DNA of 64,000 bases. It comes from Sinomonas sp. ASV486. GTDB lineage: Bacteria; Actinomycetota; Actinomycetes; Actinomycetales; Micrococcaceae. Shown here in pieces: positions 27,148 through 35,423 of this stretch (positions within the stretch are counted from its first letter, which is position 1; the number at the start of each line of letters is the position of its first letter). The notes beneath the pieces were generated by a model. That model was given only the letters and a program-made list of their open reading frames with translations. It did not search any database and was not told the DNA's origin. Both the position numbers and the translations under genes were made by a program. The stretch covers positions 124,001 through 188,000 of the forward strand of contig NZ_JAVFJK010000005.1 in assembly GCF_030908215.1 (NCBI RefSeq). The letters run 5' to 3'.

Positions 27148-28382
27148 GCCAGCAGGTGGAGCCCAGCGTGGAGACCGGCATGGAGCCGGGCGGCCGTCCC
27201 TCCGAAGACGGCGGGCGCATCAACGTCATGAAGCCGTGGGTGGGGGCGGAGGAGGCCCGCGCGGTCGCCGACGTAATCGCTTCCGGGTGGCTCGCGCAGG
27301 GGCCCCAGGTGGCGAATTTCGAGGACGCGTTCGCCGCGTCCCAGGGCGTGCGGCATGCCGTCGCGACGTCGAGTTGCACGACGGCGCTCCATCTTGCCCT
27401 GCTCGTCGCCGGGGTGCGAGCAGGGCAGGAGGTCGTCGTGCCGTCGCTGTCCTTCATCGCGACGGCGAATGCGCCGCGGTACGTGGGCGCGGACCCGGTC
27501 TTCGCGGATGTCGACCCCGTGACGGGGAACGTCACCGCCGAGACCGTGTCCGAGGTGCTGGGCCCACGGACCGCGGCCGTCGTCGTCGTCGATCAGGGCG
27601 GCCTGCCGGCCGACGTCGCACCCCTGCTGGCGGTGTGCCGCTCCCGGGGGATCCCACTCGTCGAGGACGCGGCCTGCGCCGCCGGGTCGACCTACCGCGG
27701 GCGACCCGTCGGGGCGGGTGCCGATATCGCGGCGTGGTCATTCCACCCGCGCAAGCTCCTGACCACGGGCGAGGGCGGAATGCTCACGACCTCCAACGCA
27801 GAGTGGGCCGAGCGGGCACGACGTCTTCGGCAGCACTCGGCGAGCGTCTCCGCGGCCGAACGGCACGAGGCCGTGCGGGCCCCCGCCGAGCAGTACCTCG
27901 AGCTCGGATTCAACTACCGGATGACGGATGTGCAGGCAGCGATCGGTCTCGTCCAGCTGGGGCGCCTGCCCGAGATGGTGGCGCGGCGCCGCGAGCTGGC
28001 CGCGGCCTACCGCGCCGCGCTCGACGACCTCCCCGGCTTTCGCCTCGTCGAAGACCCTCTCGACGGGACCACGAACTACCAGTCCCTGTGGGCCGAGATC
28101 GGCGACGAGTTCTACCTGGACCGGGACCGGCTGCTCGATGCGCTCGCTGCGGAGGGCATCTCGGCGCGGCCGGGGATCATGGCCGCGCACCTCGAGCCGG
28201 CGTTCGTCGGGACGGCGCGCGTCCCCCTGCCCGTCACCGAGCGGCTCACCCGGAGCACGATCATCTTGCCGCTGTACCACGAGCTGGGCCTCGATGGGGT
28301 GCAGCGCGTCGCCACCGCGATCCGTCGGGCGTCGGCTGACGCTGGCTCGTCCAGTGCGCGCTCAGGGGCCAGACATGGCTGA
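27144..28382 (+). CDS. DegT/DnrJ/EryC1/StrS-family aminotransferase, copy 1
   Basis: 412 residues from the ATG at 27144 (MSQQVEPSVETG). PLP-dependent sugar aminotransferase. Family blocks: SGWLAQGPQVANFEDAFAA, ATSSCTTALHLAL, LVEDAACAAGSTYRG, and the PLP lysine in FHPRKLLTTGEGGML. FNYRMTDVQAAIGLVQL is the conserved substrate/dimer region. It transfers an amino group to a keto-sugar nucleotide. The next gene, a NeuD/PglD-type acyltransferase, overlaps it by 8 bases and would be the natural partner for N-acetylating the new amine. The sugar and position are unknown. Confidence 0.9.
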   Translation: MSQQVEPSVETGMEPGGRPSEDGGRINVMKPWVGAEEARAVADVIASGWLAQGPQVANFEDAFAASQGVRHAVATSSCTTALHLALLVAGVRAGQEVVVPSLSFIATANAPRYVGADPVFADVDPVTGNVTAETVSEVLGPRTAAVVVVDQGGLPADVAPLLAVCRSRGIPLVEDAACAAGSTYRGRPVGAGADIAAWSFHPRKLLTTGEGGMLTTSNAEWAERARRLRQHSASVSAAERHEAVRAPAEQYLELGFNYRMTDVQAAIGLVQLGRLPEMVARRRELAAAYRAALDDLPGFRLVEDPLDGTTNYQSLWAEIGDEFYLDRDRLLDALAAEGISARPGIMAAHLEPAFVGTARVPLPVTERLTRSTIILPLYHELGLDGVQRVATAIRRASADAGSSSARSGARHG

Positions 28383-29037
28383 GCTGCTCCTCGTCGCCGC
28401 GAGCGGTCTGGCCCGCGAAGTGATGGCCCTCGTCCGCGCGAGCGACGACTTCGACGTCCTCGGCATCCTCGACGACGATCCGCTCCGCACGGGCAGCGTC
28501 CTGGACGGCGCACATGTCCTCGGCCCCCTCGCCGAGGTGCGCAGGCACCCGGGCGCCCGCGTCGTCGTGTGCGTGGGAAGCGGAGTGGTGCGCGCGGACA
28601 TCGTGCGCAGGCTCGGGGCGATGGGTTTCCCTCCCGGCAGGTACGCCACCATCATGCATCCGAGCGTCCAGGTGCCCGAGGGGTGCAGCGTGGGGGAGGG
28701 GAGCATCCTGCTGGCGAACGTCGTCCTGACGGCCGCAGTGACCGTGGGGCGGCACGTCGTCGTGATGCCGGGCGCGGTGCTCACGCACGGAGACTTTGTG
28801 GACGACTACGCGACGTTCGCTGCGGGTGCAGCGCTCGGGGGGTCCGTCGTCGTCGGCCGGGCAGCCTATCTCGGGATGAACAGCAGCGTCCGGCAGCGCA
28901 CCCGCGTCGGAGCGCGCGCGGTGATCGGCATGGGCGCGGCCGTGATCTGCGACATTCCCGACGGCCAGACCTGGGTGGGCGTTCCCGCCCGGCGCATGTC
29001 CCAGAGCACGGACGACGCCCCGGAGGAGGAGTCATGA
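28375..29037 (+). CDS. NeuD/PglD-family sugar acyltransferase
   Basis: 220 residues from the ATG at 28375, overlapping the aminotransferase end. The N-terminal PglD-type fold has LLLVAASGLAREVMALV and GILDDDPLRTG. The C-terminal left-handed beta-helix has hexapeptide repeats from about residue 90 (PEGCSVGEGSILLANVVL, VGRHVVVMPGAVL) and ends in WVGVPARRM. It most likely uses acetyl-CoA to acetylate an amino sugar nucleotide, with the flanking DegT enzymes as suppliers. An O-acetyltransferase role remains possible. The stop overlaps the next start by ATGA. Confidence 0.87.
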   Translation: MAELLLVAASGLAREVMALVRASDDFDVLGILDDDPLRTGSVLDGAHVLGPLAEVRRHPGARVVVCVGSGVVRADIVRRLGAMGFPPGRYATIMHPSVQVPEGCSVGEGSILLANVVLTAAVTVGRHVVVMPGAVLTHGDFVDDYATFAAGAALGGSVVVGRAAYLGMNSSVRQRTRVGARAVIGMGAAVICDIPDGQTWVGVPARRMSQSTDDAPEEES

Positions 29038-30188
29038 CTGCGGAGGTACAGGCCAACCGCCTGCAGGCGCCCCCGCTGCCGGTGCCGTTCGTGGACCTCG
29101 CGGCGCAGCAGGCGGAGATCAGCTCGGACGTTGTCCCCGAGGTGCTGCGGGCCCTCGAGACGGGCGACTTCATCGGCGGGGCGCACGTCGCGGCATTCGA
29201 GGCGGAGTACGCCGAATTCGTCGGCACCCGCTCGTGCGTCGGGGTCGCGAACGGGACGGACGCGCTCGAGCTCGCGTTGCGCACCGTAGGCGTCGGACCG
29301 GGCGGCGAGGTGATCCTGCCTGCGAACACCTTTGTCGCCACGGCCGAGGCGGTGGTTCGGGCCGGGGCGCGTCCGGTACTGGTCGACGTCGACCCCGAGT
29401 CCCTCCTCATCGACACGAGCTTGGTGGGCCGGGCGGTGGGTCCTAAGACGCAGGCCATCGTCCCGGTCCACCTATATGGCCAGACCGCGCCCGTGGAGGA
29501 GCTGTTGCCGATCGCGCTCGATGCCGGGGTCGCCGTGGTCGAGGACGCCGCCCAGGCGCAGGGCGCGCGCCGGTACGGCCGTGCCGCGGGGTCCCTCGGC
29601 GACATCGCCGCGACGAGCTTCTACCCGGGCAAGAACCTCGGTGCCGCAGGCGACGCCGGCGCTGTCACCACTGACGACTGCTCGCTCGCCGACCACGTGC
29701 GCCTTCTCGCGGCGCATGGGAGCCGGGTCAAGTACGTCCACGAGGTTGCCGGGTGGAACTCGCGGCTCGACGCCGTGCAGGCCGTGGTGCTGCGCGCCAA
29801 GCTTCGGCGTCTGGAGGTCTGGAACGCACGACGGCGCGCGGCGGCTTCGCTCTACGGCTCGCTTCTCGAAGGGGTGCGCGGTCTGGTGTTGCCGCGCTCC
29901 CTGGCCGGCAACGAGGACGTGTGGCACCTGTACGTGGTGAGGATCCTCGGAGCGGGGCGGCGTGATCGGGTGCAGTCGGCGCTCGCCGCCGCAGGGATCG
30001 GTTCGGGCATCCACTATCCGACGCCCGTTCACCTCACCCCAGCCTTCCGATTCCTCGGCTACCGGGCCGGCAATTTCCCGGTAGCCGAGGCCGCCGCCGG
30101 GCAGATCCTTTCGCTGCCGATGTTCCCGCACATCACGCCGGAGCAGGTGGCGCGGGTCGCGGACGCGCTGCAGGGGGCGGTGGGGTGA
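29034..30188 (+). CDS. DegT/DnrJ/EryC1/StrS-family aminotransferase, copy 2 (WbpE-like)
   Basis: 384 residues. Starts PFVDLAAQQAEISSD, followed by the GDFIGGAHVAAFEAEYAEF block, the form seen in WbpE and related 3-amino transferases. The PLP lysine lies in SFYPGKNLGAAGDAGAV. EVAGWNSRLDAVQAVVLRAK and HYPTPVHLTPAF complete the fold. WbpE makes the 3-amino group in UDP-2-acetamido-3-amino uronic acid. The WbpB-like and WbpD-like genes in this window supply the steps before and after. It differs clearly from copy 1, so the locus probably makes two aminated sugars. Confidence 0.9.
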   Translation: MTAEVQANRLQAPPLPVPFVDLAAQQAEISSDVVPEVLRALETGDFIGGAHVAAFEAEYAEFVGTRSCVGVANGTDALELALRTVGVGPGGEVILPANTFVATAEAVVRAGARPVLVDVDPESLLIDTSLVGRAVGPKTQAIVPVHLYGQTAPVEELLPIALDAGVAVVEDAAQAQGARRYGRAAGSLGDIAATSFYPGKNLGAAGDAGAVTTDDCSLADHVRLLAAHGSRVKYVHEVAGWNSRLDAVQAVVLRAKLRRLEVWNARRRAAASLYGSLLEGVRGLVLPRSLAGNEDVWHLYVVRILGAGRRDRVQSALAAAGIGSGIHYPTPVHLTPAFRFLGYRAGNFPVAEAAAGQILSLPMFPHITPEQVARVADALQGAVG

Positions 30189-31660
30189 TGGGGAGGAGGG
30201 TGAGGTGGAAGCAGCGGAGGACGAGCGTCAGCGTTGGTTCCGGAGCCGTGTGGAGCGGGTTGAACACCATCGTCATGAAGGCCTCCAACATTGCGGTCAC
30301 CGTGGTCGTAGTCCGGCTCGTCTCACCCCATGACTTCGGTGTCTTCACCGCCGCGCTTGTCGCCGGCACGATAGCAACGGCGATCTGCGAGCTCGGCGTC
30401 GCGTCCACCCTCATCCGCCGGGATCTAGACCTCGGCCGACTTGCGCCGACCGTCGTGGCGATCGCGTGGGTTTGGGCTGTCCTCCTCGCCGTGGTCATGG
30501 CCTCCGCCGCCGAACCCATCGGGATCGTTCTGGGGAGTTCCGAGGCCGCCGAGCCCATCCGGGTGCTCGCGCTGGGCGTTGCGCTTTCCGGATTCTCAGC
30601 GGTGCCTGGTTCATTGCTCGCTCGTGGATTCAAGCAAGGGTCGCTGTTCCTCGCGAGTGCTCTGGCCTTCGTTCCGTCCAGCGCGCTCCTGCTCTTCCTC
30701 GCGTCGGGCGGCGCCGGGGCGATGGCCTTCGCATGGTCGAAAGTTGTCGGCGGCCTGGTCTCGGCGACAGCGATGGCCATCTTCGCGAGGAGATGGTTCT
30801 GGCCGAGATTCGACCGTGTCGCCTTCGCTGAAGTCCTGAGGATTGGAATCCCCTTGGCAGGAGCGAATCTCATCGGCTACGTGCTGCTGAACGCCGATTT
30901 CGCCTTGGTTGGACACAGCCTCGGGCCCGCTCAGCTGGGGATCTACTCGGTCGCCTTCACCGTCTCGTCGCTGTCCGTCTCCGTGCTGTCCTCGGTGCTC
31001 AACTCAGTGGCGATGCCCGCGTTCTCCGAGCACGCGGGGGACCCGGCCGGGATACGTTCAAGCGTTGGGAAGTGGCTTCACGCGGTGTTTCTCATGGGGG
31101 CGCCGGTGTGTGGCCTCACCATGGCCTTCTCACATGAGATCATCTCAGTCCTCTACGGCACTTCCTGGGCTCCTGCCGCAGCCGTTGTCGGCATCCTCGC
31201 TCTCTATGGGATCCCCATGCTTGTCGAGCTCATGATGTCGAACCTTCTCGTCGCCCTGGGGAAGACAGGGACCGTCCTGCTGGTCCAAGGGGTGTGGCTG
31301 GTGGTACTGGGCCTCGCGATGGCCGTCGGGCTGCAGCTCGTTGGTCTCACGGGAGTCGCGTGGGCACACGTGGCGGTTCTGCTGGGCGTTGTCCTCCCGC
31401 TTCAAGTGGGACTGCTGACGAGGGCCTTGCCCCGGGTGCTCGCAGGCCTGTGGAAGCTTGCCATCCGCCCGATGGTCGCCACTGTTGCCGCCGCAGCGAT
31501 CGGGACAGCCCTCGCGATTCCGATGCCTACCGACGCGTCGAGGCTGTTCGTGGGCGGTGCAGCCGCTGCTCTGGTCTACGCCGGCGGCCTCCGCCGCGAG
31601 TGGGCGGTGTACCTTCCCGCGCTGCGTCCCGGGCGCTCCGCCCTTCGAGAGGAAGCCTGA
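30185..31660 (+). CDS. Polysaccharide flippase, Wzx/MATE-like
   Basis: 491 residues; start GTG 30185 or the adjacent ATG 30188, overlapping the previous stop. A basic N-terminus (RRVRWKQRRTS) is followed by about 12-14 hydrophobic helices throughout. The opening GSGAVWSGLNTIVMKASNI and VVRLVSPHDFGVFTAALV is the usual start of polysaccharide-synthesis flippases. It would move lipid-linked repeat units across the membrane. It is followed by a glycosyltransferase with a 1-base TGATG overlap. Confidence 0.9.
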   Translation: MMGRRVRWKQRRTSVSVGSGAVWSGLNTIVMKASNIAVTVVVVRLVSPHDFGVFTAALVAGTIATAICELGVASTLIRRDLDLGRLAPTVVAIAWVWAVLLAVVMASAAEPIGIVLGSSEAAEPIRVLALGVALSGFSAVPGSLLARGFKQGSLFLASALAFVPSSALLLFLASGGAGAMAFAWSKVVGGLVSATAMAIFARRWFWPRFDRVAFAEVLRIGIPLAGANLIGYVLLNADFALVGHSLGPAQLGIYSVAFTVSSLSVSVLSSVLNSVAMPAFSEHAGDPAGIRSSVGKWLHAVFLMGAPVCGLTMAFSHEIISVLYGTSWAPAAAVVGILALYGIPMLVELMMSNLLVALGKTGTVLLVQGVWLVVLGLAMAVGLQLVGLTGVAWAHVAVLLGVVLPLQVGLLTRALPRVLAGLWKLAIRPMVATVAAAAIGTALAIPMPTDASRLFVGGAAAALVYAGGLRREWAVYLPALRPGRSALREEA

Positions 31661-32733
31661 TGCAGAAACTGAGAGCGCGTCCGCTGAACGGCCGACCCGT
31701 CGTCTCCGTGGTCATACCCTGCTACAACTACGGCGCATTCTTGCCGATGGCCGTCGACAGCGTGCTCGGTCAACCCGGAGTAGACGTAGAAGTCATCGTT
31801 GTGGACGACGCATCCTCGGATGGAAGCGGAGAGGTGGCTCGCTCCCTGGCACGACACCGGCGACAGGTGACGGCGGTGGTCCATGAAGTCAATATGGGCC
31901 ACATCGCCACCTACAACGACGGATTGGCACGCTGCACCGGTGACTATGTCGCGCTCCTCTCCGCTGACGATCTGCTCGCACCCGGATCATTGGCCCGCGC
32001 AGGTGCCGTGTTCGAGAGATTCCCCGGGGTGGGCCTCGTGTACGGCCATGCCCCGTCCTTCGAACGGGAACCGCCCCGGATGAGCGGGCGCGGCCCTGTC
32101 ACGTGGTCGGTCTGGGCCGGGCACGAGTGGACATGGCGGGTATGCGCCGGGGGCGTCAACGTCATCAGCAACCCCGAGGCTGTCGTGAGACGGGCCGTGA
32201 TCGAGGCGATCGGAGGATACGAACGATTGCTGCCGCATACGGCCGACCTCCACTTCTGGCTGCGCGCCGCATCCGTCTCTGACGTGGCCAGGGTGAACGG
32301 ACGGCATCAGGGCTACTACAGGATCCACGGCCAGAATATGCATTTCGAGTCTGATGATGTCCAGGACCTCATGGAGCGGTCTTCCATGTTCGAGTTCCTG
32401 TATGCGCCACGGGACCCCGGAACGTCCCGGGCGGCGGAACTCTACGCGGCTTCGCGCCGAGCGATCGCGTCCGAGGCCCTCCTCCGGGCCGCGCGGGAGT
32501 ACGATCACGGTCGGGGACATGGCATCGTCGCTGGACGTTTCTGCTCGCTCGCGGCCGATCAGGGAGTCGATCTGAGCGTCCTTCCCGCGTGGGAGGTCCT
32601 CCGGAAGGAGAAGAGGCGCACCGGTCTCGGCCCAGCTGGCCGCGTGCTCTCCCTCGCATCCCGCGCAGGACGCCGAGTGAAGTACCACGTTCAGTATGAG
32701 CGCTGGCGGCGTACAGGAGTGTGGTCCTCGTGA
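31660..32733 (+). CDS. Family 2 glycosyltransferase
   Basis: 357 residues from the ATG at 31660. The GT-A domain has VSVVIPCYNYGAFLPMAVDS, VIVVDDASSDGS and the metal-site-like LLSADDLLAPGSLARAG. IGGYERLLPHTADLHFWLR is the acceptor-side block. The C-terminal 120 residues are helical and basic, without a clear membrane span, so it is probably peripheral on the inner face. It adds a sugar to the lipid-linked repeat unit; the sugar is unknown. The long frame upstream of 31660 overlaps the flippase and is spurious. Confidence 0.9.
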   Translation: MQKLRARPLNGRPVVSVVIPCYNYGAFLPMAVDSVLGQPGVDVEVIVVDDASSDGSGEVARSLARHRRQVTAVVHEVNMGHIATYNDGLARCTGDYVALLSADDLLAPGSLARAGAVFERFPGVGLVYGHAPSFEREPPRMSGRGPVTWSVWAGHEWTWRVCAGGVNVISNPEAVVRRAVIEAIGGYERLLPHTADLHFWLRAASVSDVARVNGRHQGYYRIHGQNMHFESDDVQDLMERSSMFEFLYAPRDPGTSRAAELYAASRRAIASEALLRAAREYDHGRGHGIVAGRFCSLAADQGVDLSVLPAWEVLRKEKRRTGLGPAGRVLSLASRAGRRVKYHVQYERWRRTGVWSS

Positions 32734-33947
32734 TCTCGCAGCGGGCGGCCGGCGGTGATCTCGTGGTCCTGTCTGCTGCAAATCGTTGGGACGGCATCCG
32801 CTTGGCTGACCAGCAGTTGGCGGTCGGACTCTCAAAGCTGGTGCCGGTCATGTACGTTGATCCGCCGGAATCACCGGCCGTGAGGGTCCGATCCGGGGGC
32901 TGGCGCGCGATCGCCCGCCGAGAGCGAGTTCGATGGCTCAGCCCCACCCTCCTGCGCTTCACACCGGAGGGCATGCTCGGGGTGTCGAGGCCGAGGATAA
33001 GGGACGTGAATGCAGTATGGTCTGCGCACCAGGTTCGCCGCGTCGTCGCCGGCCTCGGGGCCAGGGTCGTCGCGTCCCTTGAAGCGAATGTCCTCAGTCC
33101 CATCTCGGGGCGGATCGGCGAGGAGCTCAGGGTCTACTGGGCCCAGGACGATTTCGCCGGCATCGCTGCCCTGATAGGCGGCAGCGCTGAAGCGTACGCG
33201 CGCGCAGATGCGAGCCTTGCACGGGCCGCCGACATCGTGATCGCCGCGAACCCGCATGTTGCGGGTGAGCATGAAGCCAAGGGCGCCCGGCCCCGGACGA
33301 TCCCCTTCGGATGCGACGCAGATCACTTCGCTGCTGCCGCGGATTGCGCCCCGGCCCGGGACGTCATCCGACGTCGTCCGCTCGCAGTGTTCATGGGTCA
33401 CCTAGGAGACCGGATCGACGTGACGCTTCTCGAACGCCTCGTGCACGATGGTGTCGGCCTGCTTCTGGTCGGGCCGCGGCACTTCCGCGCTGACTTTGCG
33501 CGGTTCGACGCCCTCCTCGCGCATCCGAGCGTTCAATGGGTCGGAGAGCAGGCGTTCGATTCTCTGCCAGGCTACCTAGCGTGTGCCGATGTCGGCCTGG
33601 TGCCCTACAACCACTCTCGCTTCAACATCGGCAGCTTCCCGCTCAAGACGCTCGAGTACCTCGCAGCGGGTCTGCCCGTCGTCTCGACGTCGCTGCCCGG
33701 TGTCGAGTGGATTGGCTCCGAGGACATCACCTTCGCCGATGACCCGCAGAGTTTCTCATCCGCCGTCCGGAGCGTGGCGTCGGCCGGCAGGAGTGCCGCA
33801 ACCGACCGTCGTCGGCGTGAGCTTGCGGCCAGACACAGCTGGGATGCCAGAGCACGCGATTTCGCATGCGTCATGGGCATCACGCAAGCCGCTCGCCACG
33901 ACAGGGGCGCACTGAGGAGCCCCCTCGGAAGGGTGGGAGAACCGTGA
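32730..33947 (+). CDS. Glycosyltransferase, GT-B fold (GT1/GT4-like)
   Basis: 405 residues from the GTG at 32730, 10 bases after AGGAG and overlapping the previous TGA. Another GTG at 32721 is too close to the ribosome site. The N-terminal half reads LVVLSAANRWDGIRLADQQL. The C-terminal donor domain has AVFMGHLGDRID, VQWVGEQAFDSLPGYLACAD and IGSFPLKTLEYLAAGLPVV, the pattern of teichuronic/exopolysaccharide transferases. It is cytoplasmic and extends the repeat unit. The next gene starts in its stop (GTGA). Confidence 0.86.
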   Translation: MISQRAAGGDLVVLSAANRWDGIRLADQQLAVGLSKLVPVMYVDPPESPAVRVRSGGWRAIARRERVRWLSPTLLRFTPEGMLGVSRPRIRDVNAVWSAHQVRRVVAGLGARVVASLEANVLSPISGRIGEELRVYWAQDDFAGIAALIGGSAEAYARADASLARAADIVIAANPHVAGEHEAKGARPRTIPFGCDADHFAAAADCAPARDVIRRRPLAVFMGHLGDRIDVTLLERLVHDGVGLLLVGPRHFRADFARFDALLAHPSVQWVGEQAFDSLPGYLACADVGLVPYNHSRFNIGSFPLKTLEYLAAGLPVVSTSLPGVEWIGSEDITFADDPQSFSSAVRSVASAGRSAATDRRRRELAARHSWDARARDFACVMGITQAARHDRGALRSPLGRVGEP

Positions 33948-34735
33948 GGCTGAGAACCGTTCTAAGGGCTCTGCTGCGCAGATGGTATGCGGTCATTGCA
34001 GGGCTTCTGGGTGTGGCAGGTTTGTGCGCCTACCTCTACGGCGTGGTCCCTGCGGACTACAAGACCTCCGGATCCATGGTCCTCCTTCCCTCCTCCGAGG
34101 CGGTAGGTCCCGGCGGGAACCCGTACTTGTACCTCAACGGGCTCGGGCAGGCGATGGACGTGCTTACCCGCAGGCTTTCGGCACCTGATGCGGTTGAGCG
34201 CCTCACCCAAGGACATCCGACGGCGTCCTATGTTGCAGCAGCCGACATCACCTCAGGCAGCTCCATCCTTGTTGTTGCAGTCAAGAGCAGGTCGGCGAAC
34301 GAAAGTGCCGATTTGGTTCAGGCCATCCTCGCTGACGTTCCGTCCGAGCTCGCCTCGATGCAGGACGAGCTCAGGGTCCCTACACAGTCCCGTATCTCCT
34401 CTATGAGAGTCGCGCCGCCGCCGGCTCCGGTGATCGATTCGAAAACACGGATCCAAGCCGTAGCCGCTGCGGGCGTGGGGAGTCTCCTTGCGCTTGTGCT
34501 CCTCATCGCGATGCTTGACAGTCTGCTGTTGCGGTATGCACGACGTCGGTCCGCACAGGCGCGCATCGAACCGACCGGCGCGGGCACGGGTGAGACGGTA
34601 CCCCTCTCGACCGACGCCCTTGTGCTCGTTCCTGTGACGGCGGGCGAGGCCCGGATCGAGGAGGAGATGCGGGGCCTGGAACCCAATACTGCCCCGCGGA
34701 GGCGAGATCGGCGGGCATTCGGTGTCCAGCGCTGA
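33944..34735 (+). CDS. Wzz-like chain-length / co-polymerase protein, copy 1
   Basis: 263 residues from the GTG at 33944 (MRLRTVLRALLRRW). One membrane helix lies at about 15-35 and a second at about 178-200 (VGSLLALVLLIAMLDSLLL), with an extracytoplasmic loop of about 140 residues between. A basic and then Thr/Glu-rich cytoplasmic tail follows. This is the Wzz/CapA-like topology. No Walker motifs or tyrosine cluster are present, so there is no fused BY-kinase. It probably influences polymer length. A second, divergent copy follows with a 14-base overlap. Confidence 0.75.
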   Translation: MRLRTVLRALLRRWYAVIAGLLGVAGLCAYLYGVVPADYKTSGSMVLLPSSEAVGPGGNPYLYLNGLGQAMDVLTRRLSAPDAVERLTQGHPTASYVAAADITSGSSILVVAVKSRSANESADLVQAILADVPSELASMQDELRVPTQSRISSMRVAPPPAPVIDSKTRIQAVAAAGVGSLLALVLLIAMLDSLLLRYARRRSAQARIEPTGAGTGETVPLSTDALVLVPVTAGEARIEEEMRGLEPNTAPRRRDRRAFGVQR

Positions 34736-35423
34736 CGTTCTCATGTCTCTCAGGCGCCGCTGGTACGTAGCGCTCATTGGCCTCATGCTGACGACCGTGG
34801 GGTGGCTGGTGCTCTCACCAGGACAGCACGTCTACTCGGCGCGTGTCACTGTGACGTTCCTTCCGCCGGGTCAAGGGCCCGTCTCCCAGTCGGATGACTC
34901 CAAGATCCCCACCCTCGTCAACTTCGCCGCCATGGTGCGCCTGGCCTTGCCGTCAGACACGGGAAGCGCCGCGGACCGTGAATCCTTCGGGGGCTCGCTC
35001 GTCGGCGCAGGAGTCAGAAAGGGCTTCGCGGTTCTGCTTCCCAATGCAGGAGGCCAATGGTCCAAGTGGTACAACCAGCCTGTACTCAGCGTTGAGGCCG
35101 TCGATGCTACGCCGCAGGACGCCGAGAGCCAGGTGCGCCAGCTCACGGGCCAGATCGTCGAGGCCTCGGCTGATCTCCAGACGAGACTCCAGATCCCCCC
35201 CGCGTCGCGGGTGACAACCTCATTGAGTGCGGTCGAAGTGGTCGATGGCGGAGTGAGGCCGTCCACGCGGGCGCGGGGTGCCTCGGGCCTGATGGGGCTG
35301 GGGGCATTTCTCTCTGTTCTGGGCGCTGTGTCCGTCGACCGTTGTGCGCGGTGGGCGGCCATTCGCCGGCTCGCGAGATCACCGATCCCCTCGACCTCCA
35401 ACCTCACGGGCGCGAGGCGATGA
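34722..35423 (+). CDS. Wzz-like membrane protein, copy 2
   Basis: 233 residues, GTG start inside the end of copy 1. The N-terminus MSLRRRWYVALIGLMLTTVG mirrors copy 1 (basic LRRRWY then a helix). The loop has VYSARVTVTFLPPGQ, and a second helix lies at about 187-205 (GLMGLGAFLSVLGAVSV). It has the same architecture without a kinase. The pair may form a mixed ring, but that is inference. The Wzy-like gene follows with an ATGA overlap. Confidence 0.7.
   Translation: MSSADVLMSLRRRWYVALIGLMLTTVGWLVLSPGQHVYSARVTVTFLPPGQGPVSQSDDSKIPTLVNFAAMVRLALPSDTGSAADRESFGGSLVGAGVRKGFAVLLPNAGGQWSKWYNQPVLSVEAVDATPQDAESQVRQLTGQIVEASADLQTRLQIPPASRVTTSLSAVEVVDGGVRPSTRARGASGLMGLGAFLSVLGAVSVDRCARWAAIRRLARSPIPSTSNLTGARR

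Noticed and set aside
31294-31659. N-terminal extension of the GT2 gene into the flippase gene
   Set aside because: The extension is Arg/Gly-rich shadow sequence; the ATG at 31660 overlaps the flippase stop like the other junctions of the operon.
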